64,000 bases of DNA from Nageia nagi (GCA_050084985.1 JBITNC010000001.1:188356001-188420000), one strand, 5' to 3'. Shown: positions 45,750 through 59,456, counted from the first letter of the stretch. The notes: generated by a model not told the origin, from the sequence alone. A program made the numbers and translations.

Positions 45750-46468
45750 TGTTATAACTGAAATAATAATTATTAGGATTATTTACAAAAATAATTAAAT
45801 ATGTTAATCAACTATGAATAATAGGAAATTGATGACATGAAAGATGATAATGACCTAACTGACCTTGACCTATCAAAATTATTTTAACAGAAGATACGAA
45901 CTTGTACTTTACCTATGATGATGAACATAGGTAAAATTTGATCAAAAGAAGATAAACGATGAGCTTCCCTGAAACATGGAGCTACCAATATGACCTTAAC
46001 CTAGTGGTAGCACCAAAAACTCAATGATAATGCCCAGTTACCATTCCAAAATGCCTTACCCTTTTGCTTAATATCATCATCCCACCTTTAATGTGTCGAA
46101 TCTTGCTTGCAAAGGGATGAAAGATTGCAAGAATGCAGAGCTCAAAGTATAACAAAATCTAAAGATGATAGGTGGCATTAAGAAACACCGATCAAGATTG
46201 ACATAATTATATTGCCACCTATCAAGGATTCAAGATTATATCATGTTATGTCATATCATTGATAATGCACAACCCCTCCACCTTTATAGGCAGCAGGTCT
46301 AGTGCTAAGGCTCTTCCTTAGGCATATTATGATGTCGAGCCAACCTGTTACAACAAAACATAAAGATAGATGAGAGTGCACATGGAAAAGAGAATTTATT
46401 TAATAAATTATTTTAAATACCTAAAAGGATATTTTAATTAAATTAAAATTACTTTTTAAGTGTTGACA
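45750..46468 (-). repeat. Gypsy-1 5' LTR copy (arm B)
   Basis: Collinear with 15745-16463, with the primer site at 45735-45749 on its low-coordinate side. In arm B this LTR has no partner LTR because the duplication did not include the 3' LTR. Confidence 0.85.
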
Positions 46469-46539
46469 TTATCAATTTGAATCCTAATTCCATTTAACAT
46501 CCTATCAGTTCGAGATAAAACTTGAACGACTATTATAAG

Positions 46540-46695
46540 CTAAATAAGAACTTTACTCAAACCTTGGTTTTGCAAAATCTGACAGTGAGAAGTATTGGAG
46601 GTAGCCCAAGTAGTTGCAAGCATCATCAATATGAAGATAGCTAGAACTACTACCACCTCCCCTATGTATGCGTTAAACCCATCGTCTATAGTCAT
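46540..46695 (-). CDS. 51-codon ORF with hydrophobic segment (arm-B copy of R1)
   Basis: It starts MTIDDGFNAYIGE, then VVVVLAIFILMMLATTWA, then a short tail ending QGLSKVLI. It is the counterpart of 23122-23280 in an older-diverged module, with frame and hydrophobic core kept despite many substitutions. The arm-A copy (16535-16690) has a TAG. Product unknown. Confidence 0.3.
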   Translation of the reverse strand: MTIDDGFNAYIGEVVVVLAIFILMMLATTWATSNTSHCQILQNQGLSKVLI

Positions 46696-46899
46696 TAAAC
46701 ATTGTAAACAACATAATTTTAAAAATATCAAACTTGTATGTGAAAAATCAATGGCCTACCCTTTCCAATTTTATGTCTATTTTTCATCTCTATTGCTACT
46801 ATCTTCAGTCAACTTGAATTCGGTTCACAAAGCCCACCAAGTCCATGGGATATATGTATACCACCATAAGAAGTGCACTTATCTTCATCCATAGTAAAT

Positions 46900-47947
46900 T
46901 CATTTGATTTTTGACGTATATGGTTGAATTGAGGAGGGAATGTGAATCCTCTAAAAGTCAAATATTTCTTAATCATCGTAATTTTTCATATCATGCTTCG
47001 TTATTTGCTTAGCATAGCATGTACTTGTTGGATGGACATTAAATAACTATCATTATTTTTTATCTTTTGGTTAGGACTAAACCAACCATTGTTTTTAGGT
47101 TAACCTGGTGATTGGGACTAAACTAATTATCAGTTTAATGGCAAAATTATCATTGGTGCTATAATCATGCATGATTGGAAAATATCACATGACAATAAGT
47201 AGCATATCACATGCATGGTTGGAAAATATTCAAACAAACTATCTTTTAGTCACCTATGTTGGTTGGATCTCAACTAAAACTCCATATTTGATTCACCTTT
47301 GTTAGTTGAGTATCAACTAACCATCACCATGTAGTTCTTTGAGATTCATATGTTACATCTAGGAGTGGGGCATGTTCCTTATGACAATGTTAATATATAT
47401 AGTTCTGTTTGAATGTGTTCCATCTAGGAATAGGGTATGTGCCCCATGACGATGTGGACACACCGTTATCATGATTCGTTATGTATGCAGAATTATGAAG
47501 CATTAAGTATTTTTGTATTTAGTGTTCTCAAGACGATGTATGCATATTATGTTTATTTCATCCTTGTTCCATTATTGCTATATCATTTATGATTAAATGC
47601 CATGATGTTTTCTCTTATTATCATTGTTATATATTTTGTGAGTTAACAATCATATGTATTCTTGGAAGTGTGTGCCTCTTATTTTCAAGTTTTTATTCTT
47701 TACCCTTGGTTGATTCTCCTACATGCAAGTCATTACATCTCACAACTAAGGCAAATAGGGGCAATATACATCATCAAATCCTTAATGATTCAGAGAGTTA
47801 AACCAAGGAAGTGTTTCTCTTTACCTTAACTTCCTTTCCAAGCATAATGTTGTTTCAATATTCAATTTCATTATACTTACAAAGAGGGACATCTATTGAC
47901 ACCTGAAAGTGGTCCCCTTCACACGATCCCACTTAGGTGCAACTTTG
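46900..47947. other. Non-coding stretch of arm B before Copia-3
   Basis: Collinear with 16900-17965, about 5% different. CTTTG at 47943-47947 is the left target duplication of Copia-3 (CTTTA in arm A and on the right side). Confidence 0.6.
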
Positions 47948-48196
47948 TGTTAAAAACCATAATCTTATTATGGTATTTGTAAATATTTAGAAATTAGACA
48001 TGTGTTTATGACAAGTGTCATTTGAAGTTAGTTAGAGAAATTTTAGCTTAGTGCTTAGGCAGGTAAATTAGTTAGGATGAGGTTTACACTTAGTTGCACC
48101 ATTTTAGGAGTTTGTTAGTTAACCACTTTTGTGGTCTATATATTGTAAATGATTCTTGAGTTAATATATCTTGGATTTTTATGATCCATTCCTGCA
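47948..48196 (+). repeat. 5' LTR of Copia-3
   Basis: TGTTAAAAACCATAATC to CATTCCTGCA. A possible TATA element (CTATATATTG) lies near 48137. Confidence 0.92.
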
Positions 48197-48197
48197 T

Positions 48198-48209
48198 TGG
48201 TATTAGAGC
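48198..48209 (+). other. Primer binding site of Copia-3
   Basis: TGGTATTAGAGC, one C-to-T change from the standard tRNA-Met site. Confidence 0.8.
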
Positions 48210-49446
48210 AAGGAATTTGGAAAACTCCATGCAAATTTGTCACTGTAGTTTACTGTGATTTCAAGTAGTATTTTGTTTTGAAATCATGATGAATACCTGC
48301 ATGCATGTGTATTAGTTTGAGTTGTTGACTGCTGGGCATCTCTGTTGAAGCTCGCATTTTGGTAGGTATTTTGTGAAGTGCTTGAGCTGCAACAATTCCT
48401 ATAGTTTTGTGGGCATCTCTCTACATTTCATAGCCCTCTAGTGACGAGTTCTATTTTGATCTCCAACATGGTGGCCCTTGTAGCTATTTGCAGCAGTTTC
48501 ATGAGTAGTTCTTGCAACAGTTCGTGAGCATCAATCTTCATTTTATAGCTCTCCTTTAGATGTGGCACCCCTGAAGCATTCAACCTAGAGCTCCCTCGAA
48601 GTAGATAGATGGGTAGCTTTATACACATGATAGTGCAGCAGTATGTTGGCAATCGTGGATCATGTTTTTTTTTCCTGACGTAGACCTTAGTCATGGATCT
48701 GAGCTGCATGAGCTTTCTATATGGCTAGTGGTCCTACATAGGTTGAGAGTGCTTGTCCTCCGAATGTCTCTATTGGGTGTGCATGCATTGACGTTGCACC
48801 AGCCAAATGTGGACTCCTGCATTTCGTAGCTCCCGTATCATGTGAATGTAGCCTTTGCTGCTAGATGTGGGCCTTCCGAAATGTGGACTCTGCTCTATAG
48901 TTCGTGGGCATCCTGCTCAGTTTCTCTACTTTTAGTTTTGTTGCTGCTATCATTACTTGTTCGTTTCTACATTTTGGGAGCTCATTTCATGGCCCTCCAT
49001 TCTTGTGGACATGCATGCTGCTAGCTTGCCCTCCGACTACCTTCTGCTCCTCTCTCTAGTTCGTGGCTCGTGGGTGTTCACTGAATGTGATTTTTTTGTA
49101 CATAAATGTTATTGCTGTGGAGGCTAGCAAAAAAGTAGCTACTAAACATTGGATGTGGTTTCTGAACGTGGGGTTTCCATAGTGGCCCGCCTATTTACTC
49201 TCCCCCTCATCCATTCAAGTGTCTTTAATATTTTTTAAACATGGTCACTTTAATATTCGTAGTGGAGATATTTTAGGAGTTGTTTAATTATTTTGTTTGG
49301 AATTTTATTTTAGAGTGATAAGGTGTATAAAATATTTTGGTACTCCAAAATATTTAATTCCAAATTTAGGTATATTTAAATATTTAAAGTTATTAAATAT
49401 TTTAATTTTATATTGAAATATTTTTTAATTTTAAAATATTTTGGCA
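48210..49446 (+). other. Copia-3 leader, non-coding
   Basis: No gene is supported. The word GTTCGTGGGCATC and variants recur near 48416, 48522, 48899 and 49058, often followed by a CATTTCATAGC-like word, suggesting old internal repeats. Confidence 0.5.
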
Positions 49447-49974
49447 ATGATACGATCTACTGGATGTCATGCCATTCTTATGAATATACTTGAAAATGAA
49501 AATCTTGAAAACTTTGATGAAGAAGTAAGAGTGTATGGTATTGATACTATTCTTCAAGATCTCAAAAATATAGTCATTCAATACCAACAAATTATTCCTC
49601 CTGACGTACACTATGACGGTGATCTTGAAGACAATGAGTACTTTGATAGTGCTCCATTTCCTAGTGAAGAATATGAACTTGAGGAGATTGTAGAAAATTC
49701 AATTGAGGAATACACACCAGCACCACAACCACCTGAGATTATCATCATCAGCGATAGTGACGAGTATACTCCAGCAGTTGCACCAGTTGATCAAAGTTCT
49801 AATCTCAATATTCCTGCCTCCGAGTCAGATTCAAGATTTTGGGTATCTTCAGCTGTACCAGTTGAAGAAAGAGATAGAGATAACTTTGATCCTGATTATA
49901 TCCATCCACCAATGGTCGTTGAGCAACATATTCGTGAATGCACCGATCACATGTGGATCGATTTAGACTTGTAA
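49447..49974 (+). CDS. Intact acidic ORF upstream of gag in Copia-3, SUMO-interacting-motif-like
   Basis: 175 codons from ATGATACGATCT to DHMWIDLDL and TAG-free throughout. It is strongly acidic, with a hydrophobic run flanked by acid and serine (PPEIIIISDSDE at about residues 93-104) that fits the SUMO-interacting motif pattern, and a proline-rich middle. No zinc, gag or enzyme motif is seen. It ends 119 bp before the gag ATG and is in a different frame. The neighbouring gag-pol has at least eight stops and a frameshift, so an uninterrupted frame here stands out. Known Copia elements usually have a single ORF. I do not know its function. It could be a captured host sequence or a lineage-specific accessory protein. 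Confidence 0.6.
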   Translation: MIRSTGCHAILMNILENENLENFDEEVRVYGIDTILQDLKNIVIQYQQIIPPDVHYDGDLEDNEYFDSAPFPSEEYELEEIVENSIEEYTPAPQPPEIIIISDSDEYTPAVAPVDQSSNLNIPASESDSRFWVSSAVPVEERDRDNFDPDYIHPPMVVEQHIRECTDHMWIDLDL

Positions 49975-50093
49975 ATTTCTATATTTGACATCATCTTGCT
50001 CCATTTTGCCTTGTTTGAGCAAAGATTGTTTATATTTCAAATATAGTAAATTATCTACTTCTTTTATTATTTTGTAACTTTTCATCTTACAAA

Positions 50094-53000
50094 ATGCATT
50101 CCTTAGTAAGAATTATTGGGGTTGTTTTGACTGGTCAAAATAATTGGTCAGAATGGTATAGGAAGATAAAAAATACGCTCATCTTCAATGATTTTTGGGA
50201 AGGTATATGCGATGGAAAAACCAAACCCATCGAACCAACTGATGATAAAGAGCTCATGGTTTGGAACATGAAGAATTGCAAAGCGTATGCTTTAATAGCA
50301 GCTTCTATATCTGAAGAAGTCAATCGACATATCACTTCAATTGATGATGCTTGGAGTGCATTGGAAAAGTTAAAAGAGTTGTATGACTCTCATTCAGCGT
50401 TGGAACTCATCCAACTTCAGTTAAAGCTCTTCAATTTGCAATTGCAGAACAATGATCCCATATCACTTATTTCAAAAATCAGTGCAATAATGTATGATAT
50501 CAAGGCTCAGGTGTTGAAATTGATATTTCTCTTACAGCCTTGATCAAATCTCTCTATCCCACATACTCAATTTATCTTAAATCACTTCAAGCGAGTGGAC
50601 AATTAGCCACTCTCACCTTTAAAACTTTGTCAGAAAAGATTGCAGAGCGTGAAAAAGCTTTTGGAAAGAAGACCAATGATGCTTCAGATATTGTTTACAA
50701 TGCTCAGTTAGAGAAAAATGATGCTTCTTATGCAGATAGTAGCAATAAAGGTCGTGGTCGAAAAAATTTCAAAGGCAAAGGAGGTAGAAATCAAGGAGGT
50801 CGTGGAGATAAAAGGGAGAAGTCAAATTTATATTGCACTCGATGCGATAGAAAAGGCCATGAAGCTGCTACATGTCGCATACCATGGGAGAAAATTGTTG
50901 AAAAGAAAGAGCAATAAGGTGATCAGAGTAAGAACTCTGCATCCACTCATTTTGTTACAGCTGAATGTAACATTGGTCTTAGTGACCTAATGAATACTTC
51001 ATATGCATCATGGGAAGATGCATGGTTGCTTGATACGGAAGCAACATGTCATATGAATTTTAGGAGGGATTTCTTTGAAGAATTTAATGAAGATATTGAT
51101 GGTGTAGTCTACTTTACAGATCGATCAAAACTTAAGCCATCTGGAATTGGCTCAATCAAGCTTAAACTACCAAGATTTCCAGATTTTGTGCTTCAAAATG
51201 TACTTTATCTTCCAGAATTGAGGAGAAATTTGCTTTCCCTTATTCTTGTTTGAAAATAAGGACATACCATCCATATGTTCGATGGCAAGGTGGAAATACA
51301 ACAATCTCCTGACAACAAAGTTGTGATGCTTGGTTTGGAAGATGGAAAGCTATTGAAACTCATCGATGCTTCTGTTCGATCGAAGGAATTTGCATTCCTT
51401 ACACATTAAGAAAAAGGTACACTTCCCTCAAGTCTTTTATGGCATGCTAGATTTGGGCACCTTAATTTTGATGACCTTCATCTTTTAAAGAAACGAGGTT
51501 TTAGTGGTTTGCCTACAATACCTAGGAACATTGCCCCTTGTGAAGCCTGTATCCTAGGAAAGCACCACAAGCAATCATTTATAAATTCCCAATGGAGAGT
51601 CAATAGAAAACTTGAACTAGTTCATTCCGATTTGTGTGGTCCATTTTCTGTTCCTTCTGCAGCTGGAAATAGATATATTATGACATTCATTGATGATTAT
51701 TCTAGGATGTCTTGGGTTTATTTCTTAAAACATAAGTCTGAAGCTTTTTCCAAATTCAAAGACTTTCATGTCAGTATAGAAAATGAAGCTCATACTCGTA
51801 TAGGTATCCTTCATTCAGATATTGGGGGGGAATATACTTCAAATGACTTCAAATCTTACTTACACCAACATGGGATTAAACATCAGACTATTGTTCCCTA
51901 TAACCCACAACAAAATGGGGTAGCTGAAAGATTGAACAGAACTCTATTGAACATGGCCCATGCAATGATATTCTTCAAGAATGTCAAAATTATGTTTTGG
52001 GGTGATGCAGTTCAATGTGCTGTTTATTTGAGAAACAAATCTCCTTCTCATGCTCTCAAAGATAAGACTCCATTTGAAATGTGGTTTGGTCGTATTCCTT
52101 CTATACGTCATCTCAGGATCTTTGGTTCCACCTGTTATGCGCTCATACCTAAGGAACAACGAAGCAAGCTTGAAGCTAGGAGTCAAAAGTGTATTTTCTT
52201 GGGCTATTCAGACACTACCAAGGGATACAAGCTTTATGATGAGGTAAACAAGAAGTTTCTCTTTGCAAGAGACGTTATCTTTCTTGAATTTTCCAAAAGT
52301 GACAATACTGTTGAGCGGTAGATTGATCATCTTGATAAGTTTACCCATGGAAAGAATTATTTTGAAAAAGATTATGAAATTCCAAATCTTAAGGGGGGAA
52401 TTCCTATATTAGATCCAAATTTGGAATTTTTACCATTTGTTCATGAAGAACAAACACCAAGAGTACCTCCTCTACTAGGTTCTTCCAGTTCATCGGTGCC
52501 AGTATCTGAGCATCAGTTAGATGAAGTAATTCAAGGAATTGATCAATTAAGTCTTGATGGAAGTGAAGCTCCATCTCAGCTCAGTGATCAACTAGAATCA
52601 TCTAAGAGAATTCCAATATGGGTCCAGAAAACACTTGAAAGTGTTCGTCCTGATGAAATTGGAAAGATAAGAACTCGAAGTTCCTACCAGACAAGACAAG
52701 AAAGTGGAGCAGTAGAAGATTCAATTTCAGGTGATGTCCTTTCTTTTGATATGGAATTGAATTGTTCTGCTTATTTTGAACCAACTTCTTTTAAATAAGC
52801 TATTTCTTATGATGCTTGGAAAGAAGCTATGAAGAAAGAGTATGATGCTCTCATTAAGAATGGGACATGGAAGTTGGTAGATCCATAATATGGAATCAGA
52901 CCTATTGGATGCAAGTGGGTTTACAAGAACAAGTATAAATCAGACAGATCACTTGATAAAAATAAAGCAAGGCTTGTTGCAAAAGGTTTTGCACAAAGAG

Positions 53001-54316
53001 AAGGCATTGACTATGATGAGACTTTTGCTCCTACAGCTAAATGGGCTACCATTCGTACTTTATTGACAATGGCAACTCAACATAAGTGGAAGGTTCATCA
53101 AATGGACGTAAAGATAGCTTTCCTGAATGGTGATCTAAAAGAGAACGTTTACATGACACAACCTGAGGGATTTGAAGTTAAAGGTCAAGAGCATAAGGTA
53201 TGCAAACTTATCAAGTCATTGTATGGATTGAAGCAAGCTCCTCGTGCATGGTATGAAAAGCTTACTGAATATCTTTTAAAGTTAAAATTCAAGCACTACA
53301 ACCTTGATGATGCAACTTTGTTTGTTAAGAAATTTGACAACACTGTTGTATATCTAGTGGTGAATGTAGATGATCTATTGATTACAGGGAACAATGAGAG
53401 ATATATAGCATCTATGAAACAAGGATTGAAGAAAGGATTTGAAATGACAGATATAGGCCTGCTTCACTACTTCTTGGGTGTTGAAGTAAATTAAACACCA
53501 AGTTACATATTTATTTCCCAAAAGAAGTACATTGGAGAATTGTTGAATAAATTTAGTATGGAAGATTGCAATCCTCTCTCTACTCCAATGGAACAAAATT
53601 TGAAGTTGAAATTAGTTGAGGGAAATCAATTTGAGGATGCTACTAAATTTAGACAGTTGATAGGAAGTCTCATTTATCTAACCATAACTAGACCAGATAT
53701 TTCATTTATGGTTGGAATACTTTCTCGATTTATGCACACACCTTGTGAAGGTCATTGGCTAGCAACAAAGAGAGTTCTTCGATATTTGAAAGGAACTCAA
53801 GATTATGGGCTAAAATATTCCAAGGTTAGAGACTTCAAACTGGTTGGATATTCTGATTCAGACTTTGTTGGTGATAAGGAAAATGGAGTTTCAACTTCAG
53901 GATATCTTATGAGTCTTGGATCAGCTGCTATTTCCTGGAGATCACAAAAATAGACTGTTCCAGCAAATTCCACTACTGAGGTAGAATATGTGGCTGCAGC
54001 AGAAGCAACAAAAGAAATTGTGTGGCTCAGGAAAATACTAGAAGATTTGCAGGAGAAACAAGTGCTTCCAACTCCACTGTTAATCGATAATACTTTTGCA
54101 ATCAAATTGGCCAAGAATCCAAAGTTTCATGATCGAACAAAACATATCAATACAAAGTATCATTTAATTCGACATCATGTAGAGGCCAAGACAATTTGGG
54201 TGAAACATTGTTCCACTGAAGAACAAATCACAGACATCTTCACCAAGGCGCTTGGAAGAGAAAAGTTCGAGAAATTTAGATCAATGCTCGGACTTACAAA
54301 TACCCCTTCAGATTAA
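50094..54316 (+). pseudogene. gag-pol: Copia gag-pol relic of Copia-3
   Basis: Gag starts MHSLVRIIGVVLTGQNNWSE and shifts frame near 50520. From 50540 one frame runs to the stop at 54314. Domains: zinc knuckle CTRCDRKGHEAATC (about 50830), protease with D-T-E where D-T/S-G is expected (51032-51040), integrase HSDLCGP, LHSDIGGEY and NGVAERLNR, reverse transcriptase HQMDVKIAFLNGDL and NVDDLL (about 53363-53380), RNase H GYSDSDFVGD. Stops follow residues at about 50917, 51253, 51408, 52321, 52798, 52888, 53494 and 53953; the last would be CAG. The purine tract begins right after the stop codon. Confidence 0.92.
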
Positions 54317-54325
54317 GGGGGGGAA

Positions 54326-54574
54326 TGTTAAAAACCATAATCTTATTATGGTATTTGTAAATATTTAGAAATTAGACATGTGTCAATGAAAAGTGTTATT
54401 TGAAGTTAGTTAGAGAAATTTTAGCTTAGTGCTTAGGCAGGTAAATTAGTTAGGATGAGGTGTACACTTAGTTGCACCATTTTAGGAGTTTGTTAGTTAA
54501 CCACTTTTGTGGTCTATATATTGTAAATGATTCTTGAGTTAATATATCTTGGAGTTTTATGATCCATTCCTGCA
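54326..54574 (+). repeat. 3' LTR of Copia-3
   Basis: Pairs with 47948-48196 and is followed by CTTTA and the resumed arm-B sequence. Confidence 0.92.
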
Positions 54575-54682
54575 CTTTACACACACAATCATATTTTAGT
54601 CATATTTTACATCTATTATCACATATTTCTCAGGTTGTGTTCTTATTTCTAAATGCTCCCTATTGATATTGGAATCTTGTTA

Positions 54683-54898
54683 TCACTCGAGCAAATATTT
54701 ATCATCCATATTTACAATTATATGTTCAGTTTGACTTGTCATCATATTTGTTGTCATCGATACTTGTTGGCAAGCCTCATTCCTCAAGAACATTTGCGTC
54801 TTCATTAAGCTCTCAAAGATTAGCACTTGCATTGGTGTTTCTTTTATGATTGGCCTTGGGATTCGCATAGCAAGGTCATTACTCCTCAACAAGTTCAT
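54683..54898 (-). pseudogene. Unrecognised 71-codon gene fragment (arm B)
   Basis: A duplicate of 18076-18291 with a single residue change. Confidence 0.3.
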
Positions 54899-55885
54899 TT
54901 GTCATACCCTCAATCTCGACACAGGTAAGGACACACAAGTATTTATCTTTGACTAAATTCCTTTCTTTTTAGTGCATGTAGCTTATTTTACATCTTAACA
55001 TCAATATAATTTAGTTATTTTATTATTGCATTATTATATTCCCTTATTCATATAGCTTGGATAAATCATACAATAAATATTTATGTGTATTTAGTTCATT
55101 TAGGATAAAACCCTAGGTGATACCAAAACACATATCAACAATGTATATTCTAAACATCATTGTGCATCTTCTAAAATAAATAAATAAGGATGTTATCTAT
55201 GTAAAAGATATTTATTCAATACCAATACAAAATTTTATGTGTTTATCATACATTGGAATATTCATCTCTCCCATCCATGGAGTTGTAAGTGTAAAGACTG
55301 TCCAATCTTAGATATGTAGGTGTCGCATCCCTAATTTTTATGTTATTTCATATGTTATATAATATATAACTTGCATGATCCTTAAGGAAAACTTCATGAT
55401 GTTTGACCCCTAAGTAATACATGATAAAAAAATAGAACGTTTGTTAATTTCCTACTCGAAAAAATATTTAAAATTGCAATGCAAATAGTCAAACTCATTC
55501 AACTTTAAAATATGGGCCTCAAATATTATAAATGTTATAGTTCTTCTCAGGTGTCCAATCTAGTAGTTCTGTGAGGTTGTAACCTAGTATTTAGTTTTCA
55601 AATATTTTTCTCACGCAACGAGGCCAATTTTATCACTATCATCTTCTTTGTCTTAGACCTCAAATTATTGCTTATTCTTACAAAAACATACGAGCTCAAA
55701 GCATGGTTACAAAGAATTTTGTTCACAATGGCTATTCACTAAACACCTAAAGCAATTCAGACATGTGTTCTCCTATGGTTCAATTTTAGAGCTCATACTT
55801 TTTTTGTGATTGTAATCGTTCATAAAAATTTCAAATTCCTACTACCAGACCAAAAAGAAATGAAAAATCATGACATTGCAGAAAA

Positions 55886-56815
55886 GCTTTGATACTACAA
55901 ACATATTGATAGAATTAAAGGATTCCATAAACCAAGATCTCTTGTAGCTTCTCCAACAAATCTAACTAAGAACAAATCATTCACACAAATTAGCACACAC
56001 AATGTATAATGGTTCCTCCAACTATGTGAGTACATCCACTTTGAACCATTCTTTCTATTACTTCTCATAAGATAACTCTCATACAATCTCAAGAATTCTT
56101 CTACCAAGCTCCTACAAGAGCATTCCTACAACTCTACAAGATTAGCATCTTCATGCTTCTACAAGTTCATAATGAGAGGAGGTACCTCTCTATTTATAAG
56201 ATGAAACTAACTCTTTAGCTTTTCTTTTACTCAAGGATAAAGTTAAATTTTTTTCTATATTTATTCCTTTAATGCTTTAAGGTATCTAAATATATTTTAA
56301 ACATTAAGTTAATTTACATTAAAGAGAAATATTACACAATAATGCATTATAATTTCTAATATATACAAAGGTTTTAAAAAGCATCTTCTTTTTCAAGAAT
56401 TTTTGCAAATGTATGAGCTCATCAGATCGAATTTTGTTAAGCAACAACCATTAGATTCATTCCTACCTTTATTTTAGGTTGTTGAATATTTTGTTTTTGT
56501 AGCTTCTAGAATCAAACACTTTATCGTTTCACTCATATACGTAAGAGCATTCCTTGTATTTTCAAGAGATCTAATCATAAATGAAGATTTGTTGATGGTA
56601 ATAAATATGATCTAAAATTGGTAGTCGAATAAAATATTTAATACTCCAAGATCTTTTTTAAGTAGGAAGCTAAAAACTATTTTCCTCATTTTACAAGATC
56701 CATTATAAGTTGTCATCAGTCTTGGCATGTTCAAACCTGCACAAAGTTATGCCAAGCTACTTATTGCCTCAGGGTAAGAAAAGTTCACTATGCTTACATT
56801 AAGAAGATTATTCAG
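55886..56815 (-). mobile_element. Minus-strand Copia-type LTR (arm B)
   Basis: A duplicate of 19279-20210. Primer site relic at 55886-55897, TATAAATA on the minus strand near 56195. It is noticeably more diverged from arm A than its flanks. Confidence 0.55.
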
Positions 56816-57199
56816 AGTGAAGATTATGTATAGCAAACTGAGAACAGATGTTCAGTTTGTCGGCCTTTAGTTGAAGCTTCTTCGTGGCCAAATCTCCACT
56901 AGTTTTATGACCAATCTTATTTTGTATGGAGGCATATAAGTTATTCAAAGCGATGATATCTTTGACCGCAAAAGCTCTATGGGCATTCAACAGCTATTTC
57001 ACTTTATCCCTAAGATTGGGAATTCAATCCCAGCTTCATTTTCTCTGTATCTCTTGGTACTCTCCTCCAAATTTGCCTTGAGATTTTGAATTTCCAATTC
57101 CCTTTCATTGAATTTCTGCCTGGATACAAACAGCACATAGTTTGTTTGAATTAGCAGCGAATCCTCATTTATACTCACATTTGTTACATCCGCGGGCAT
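56808..57199 (-). pseudogene. Coiled-coil type gene fragment (arm B)
   Basis: A duplicate of 20196-20596 with three residue changes in the first part (for example NYVLFVSRQKF), and the same frameshift and TAG. Confidence 0.45.
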
Positions 57200-57431
57200 A
57201 ATTCGAAGAATTAAACGTTAGAATACGAACGCTCCACATAAAAGGGAATTCACACCTTAGTTACTACGAAAACTTCGAACTACAAACAATGGAATGCAAT
57301 AAGTGCTGAGCTAAAAAGGATTAACAGGAATTTTTTTCCTTTTTCAATTTAGAAGGAAAAATATACTCTGTATAAGAAAATACAAAAGAGCTCAATTTAG
57401 GTTGTGTGTAAACAATAATAGAAATGCATTT

Positions 57432-57686
57432 TTAGGTAACAGAAATAAATTTAGATAGCATTATTCGTGCAATATAAAAGCCATAACAACTATGACCACA
57501 CTTGGCATGATTTCTGAGGTTTTTGTTTAATTCTAAATCGAAACCATTGTAAAGTTTCCATTGTTCTCCAATTTCTTGCCTTGTGCTGCTGAACACAAGC
57601 TCAGTAGAGTCAAAGCATATATGTTGAATACCATGAACAAAACCAATTTGCAATGGCATAAAGGGTTGAATGAAAAACATTACCAT
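57432..57686 (-). pseudogene. Unrecognised 84-codon fragment (arm B)
   Basis: A duplicate of 20838-21092. From 57690 to 59455 it is non-coding and nearly identical to 21093-22855. Confidence 0.3.
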
Positions 57687-59456
57687 TCTTCTTCATCGCA
57701 CTCCATGAAACTGTGTCTGTTTCATACACCTTGTGAAATAATTTCCAAATATAATGATTATGTTGTTGCTTTTTTATTTTTAGATGGTTCATCAAATGAA
57801 ATTGTGTATGGATATTCTTGTTGTAGCTTTGATTTGCATATCTTCCTATTATTCCAGTTCATGAAAGGGTGTGTAGATCATGCATCTTGTCAAACAATTG
57901 TTGGGGCCTGTGTATTCTTACACTTTTTGTACAAATAGTGACATCTATATTTTGAAGTTACGGAATATTTTTTATAATTGATATCACACATATTTTCTGA
58001 AGCACAATGCCAAAGTACAAATGAAAAGTGCGGTTTAAATTGTTGAATATGTTTGACATTACAAGGATGGTGTAAGATAACCTTTATTATGAATTTGTTG
58101 ATTTCCAAATGATAAATGGAAGGTCAACATCTTTTTGGTTTTAAAGTAAGATATTTTGGCATTTCTGTTATTCTATGCTTATTATGTTTGAAGTATTTGT
58201 AGTTGCAAAATTATAATATTGCTTTTGTTGTTGGTGCATCATTATCTGCAGATCCAATAATCTATATGGAACACCAAATAAATCTATGCGAAGTTTTGTG
58301 TCATGTATATATGATACAAGGCAACATTGTTTTGAATGGTTTCATGCAATCTACTCATTTATATTTATCATTTGTTTGAACTTAAGCTATGGTTTTGTAG
58401 CATTATTCATTGTGATTCGGTATTACTGTTTCAAAACTTAATGATTTCTCGACATTATGTCTAATGATTTGAGTTTAGCTGGTTATCTATCACAAAGAAG
58501 TTTTTGGAACCTTGATGAACTTTAGTAATATAAATGTTATCTGTGAAATACTTTCGGACTAATACTGAGCTTTTTTTTTATCCAAATGTTACTAAACACA
58601 ACACAAGAAGATTCTACATTTATTATAGTCAACTACAGTTTGTATTGCTTGTAGTTGCATTTGTTGTTTGCCATTACTGATCATACTGGAAATTTTTGAA
58701 CGTTTGTTTGTTGATGCCAAATCTAAAGTTTTAGATGTTAAAAGCACCATATATTCTATTCTCTATATAAAAAACTAAATAGTTAATTTCTACATATTTT
58801 TACAATGGATTGAACAATTTTTGAAGAATAATATATAATACATTTTGAAAATGATTGTCAAATTAATCTCTATCCGATTGTAAACTTTGGTTGCATTTTA
58901 TCAAACAATTCTTAACACTTTTGTGTTCTTCTCGAGCTCCCATCCTCGCACATGTTGAAGAATAATGAGAAAGATTGCAGAGTTTCACATTGCAAATTTT
59001 GGTTCCTCATATTTTACATTCTCTGCATATCCTGAGATCATTGCAGTTCATGATTTTCAATCCTAAAGATGCATGATTTTTTTTGACATTCTTGTGTTAG
59101 CTGCAATTTGACATTAAATTGTGTGACAGTTGTTCAAATGCTGCACTTTTTAAACCTATTAAATACATATGTGTCTCCTGTGGTACAAATCTCTGAAAAT
59201 GTTAATGTTTACATTCTTGTGTTAGCTGCAATTTGATGTTCAATTGCGATGGCTACATTATTTGGAACTGCGTATATAATACTAAAATTTTTCAAATAAA
59301 ACTGCAAAGTTCAGCTCTTTCTCTTACATAATACACTGAAAAAGTTTATTAAACCATCCTAGGGTACCCCTTGCAAAAAGCGGCAATTGCTTATTTATTA
59401 TATTATTTAACATACATGTCTTTAAGGAAAGAGAAACTATTTCCCTTGCAGTAGTA

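Larger units (their letters stand above)
47948..54574 (+). mobile_element. Copia-3: Copia LTR element with an extra ORF before gag
   Basis: The 249-bp LTRs at 47948-48196 and 54326-54574 are flanked by CTTTG/CTTTA. The empty site is at 17956-17964 in arm A. Order: primer site, 1.2-kb leader, intact acidic ORF (49447-49974), gag and pol relic (50094-54316), purine tract AAGGGGGGGAA, LTR. I count six LTR differences. The family is distinct from Copia-1/2 in LTR, gag and leader. Confidence 0.95.
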
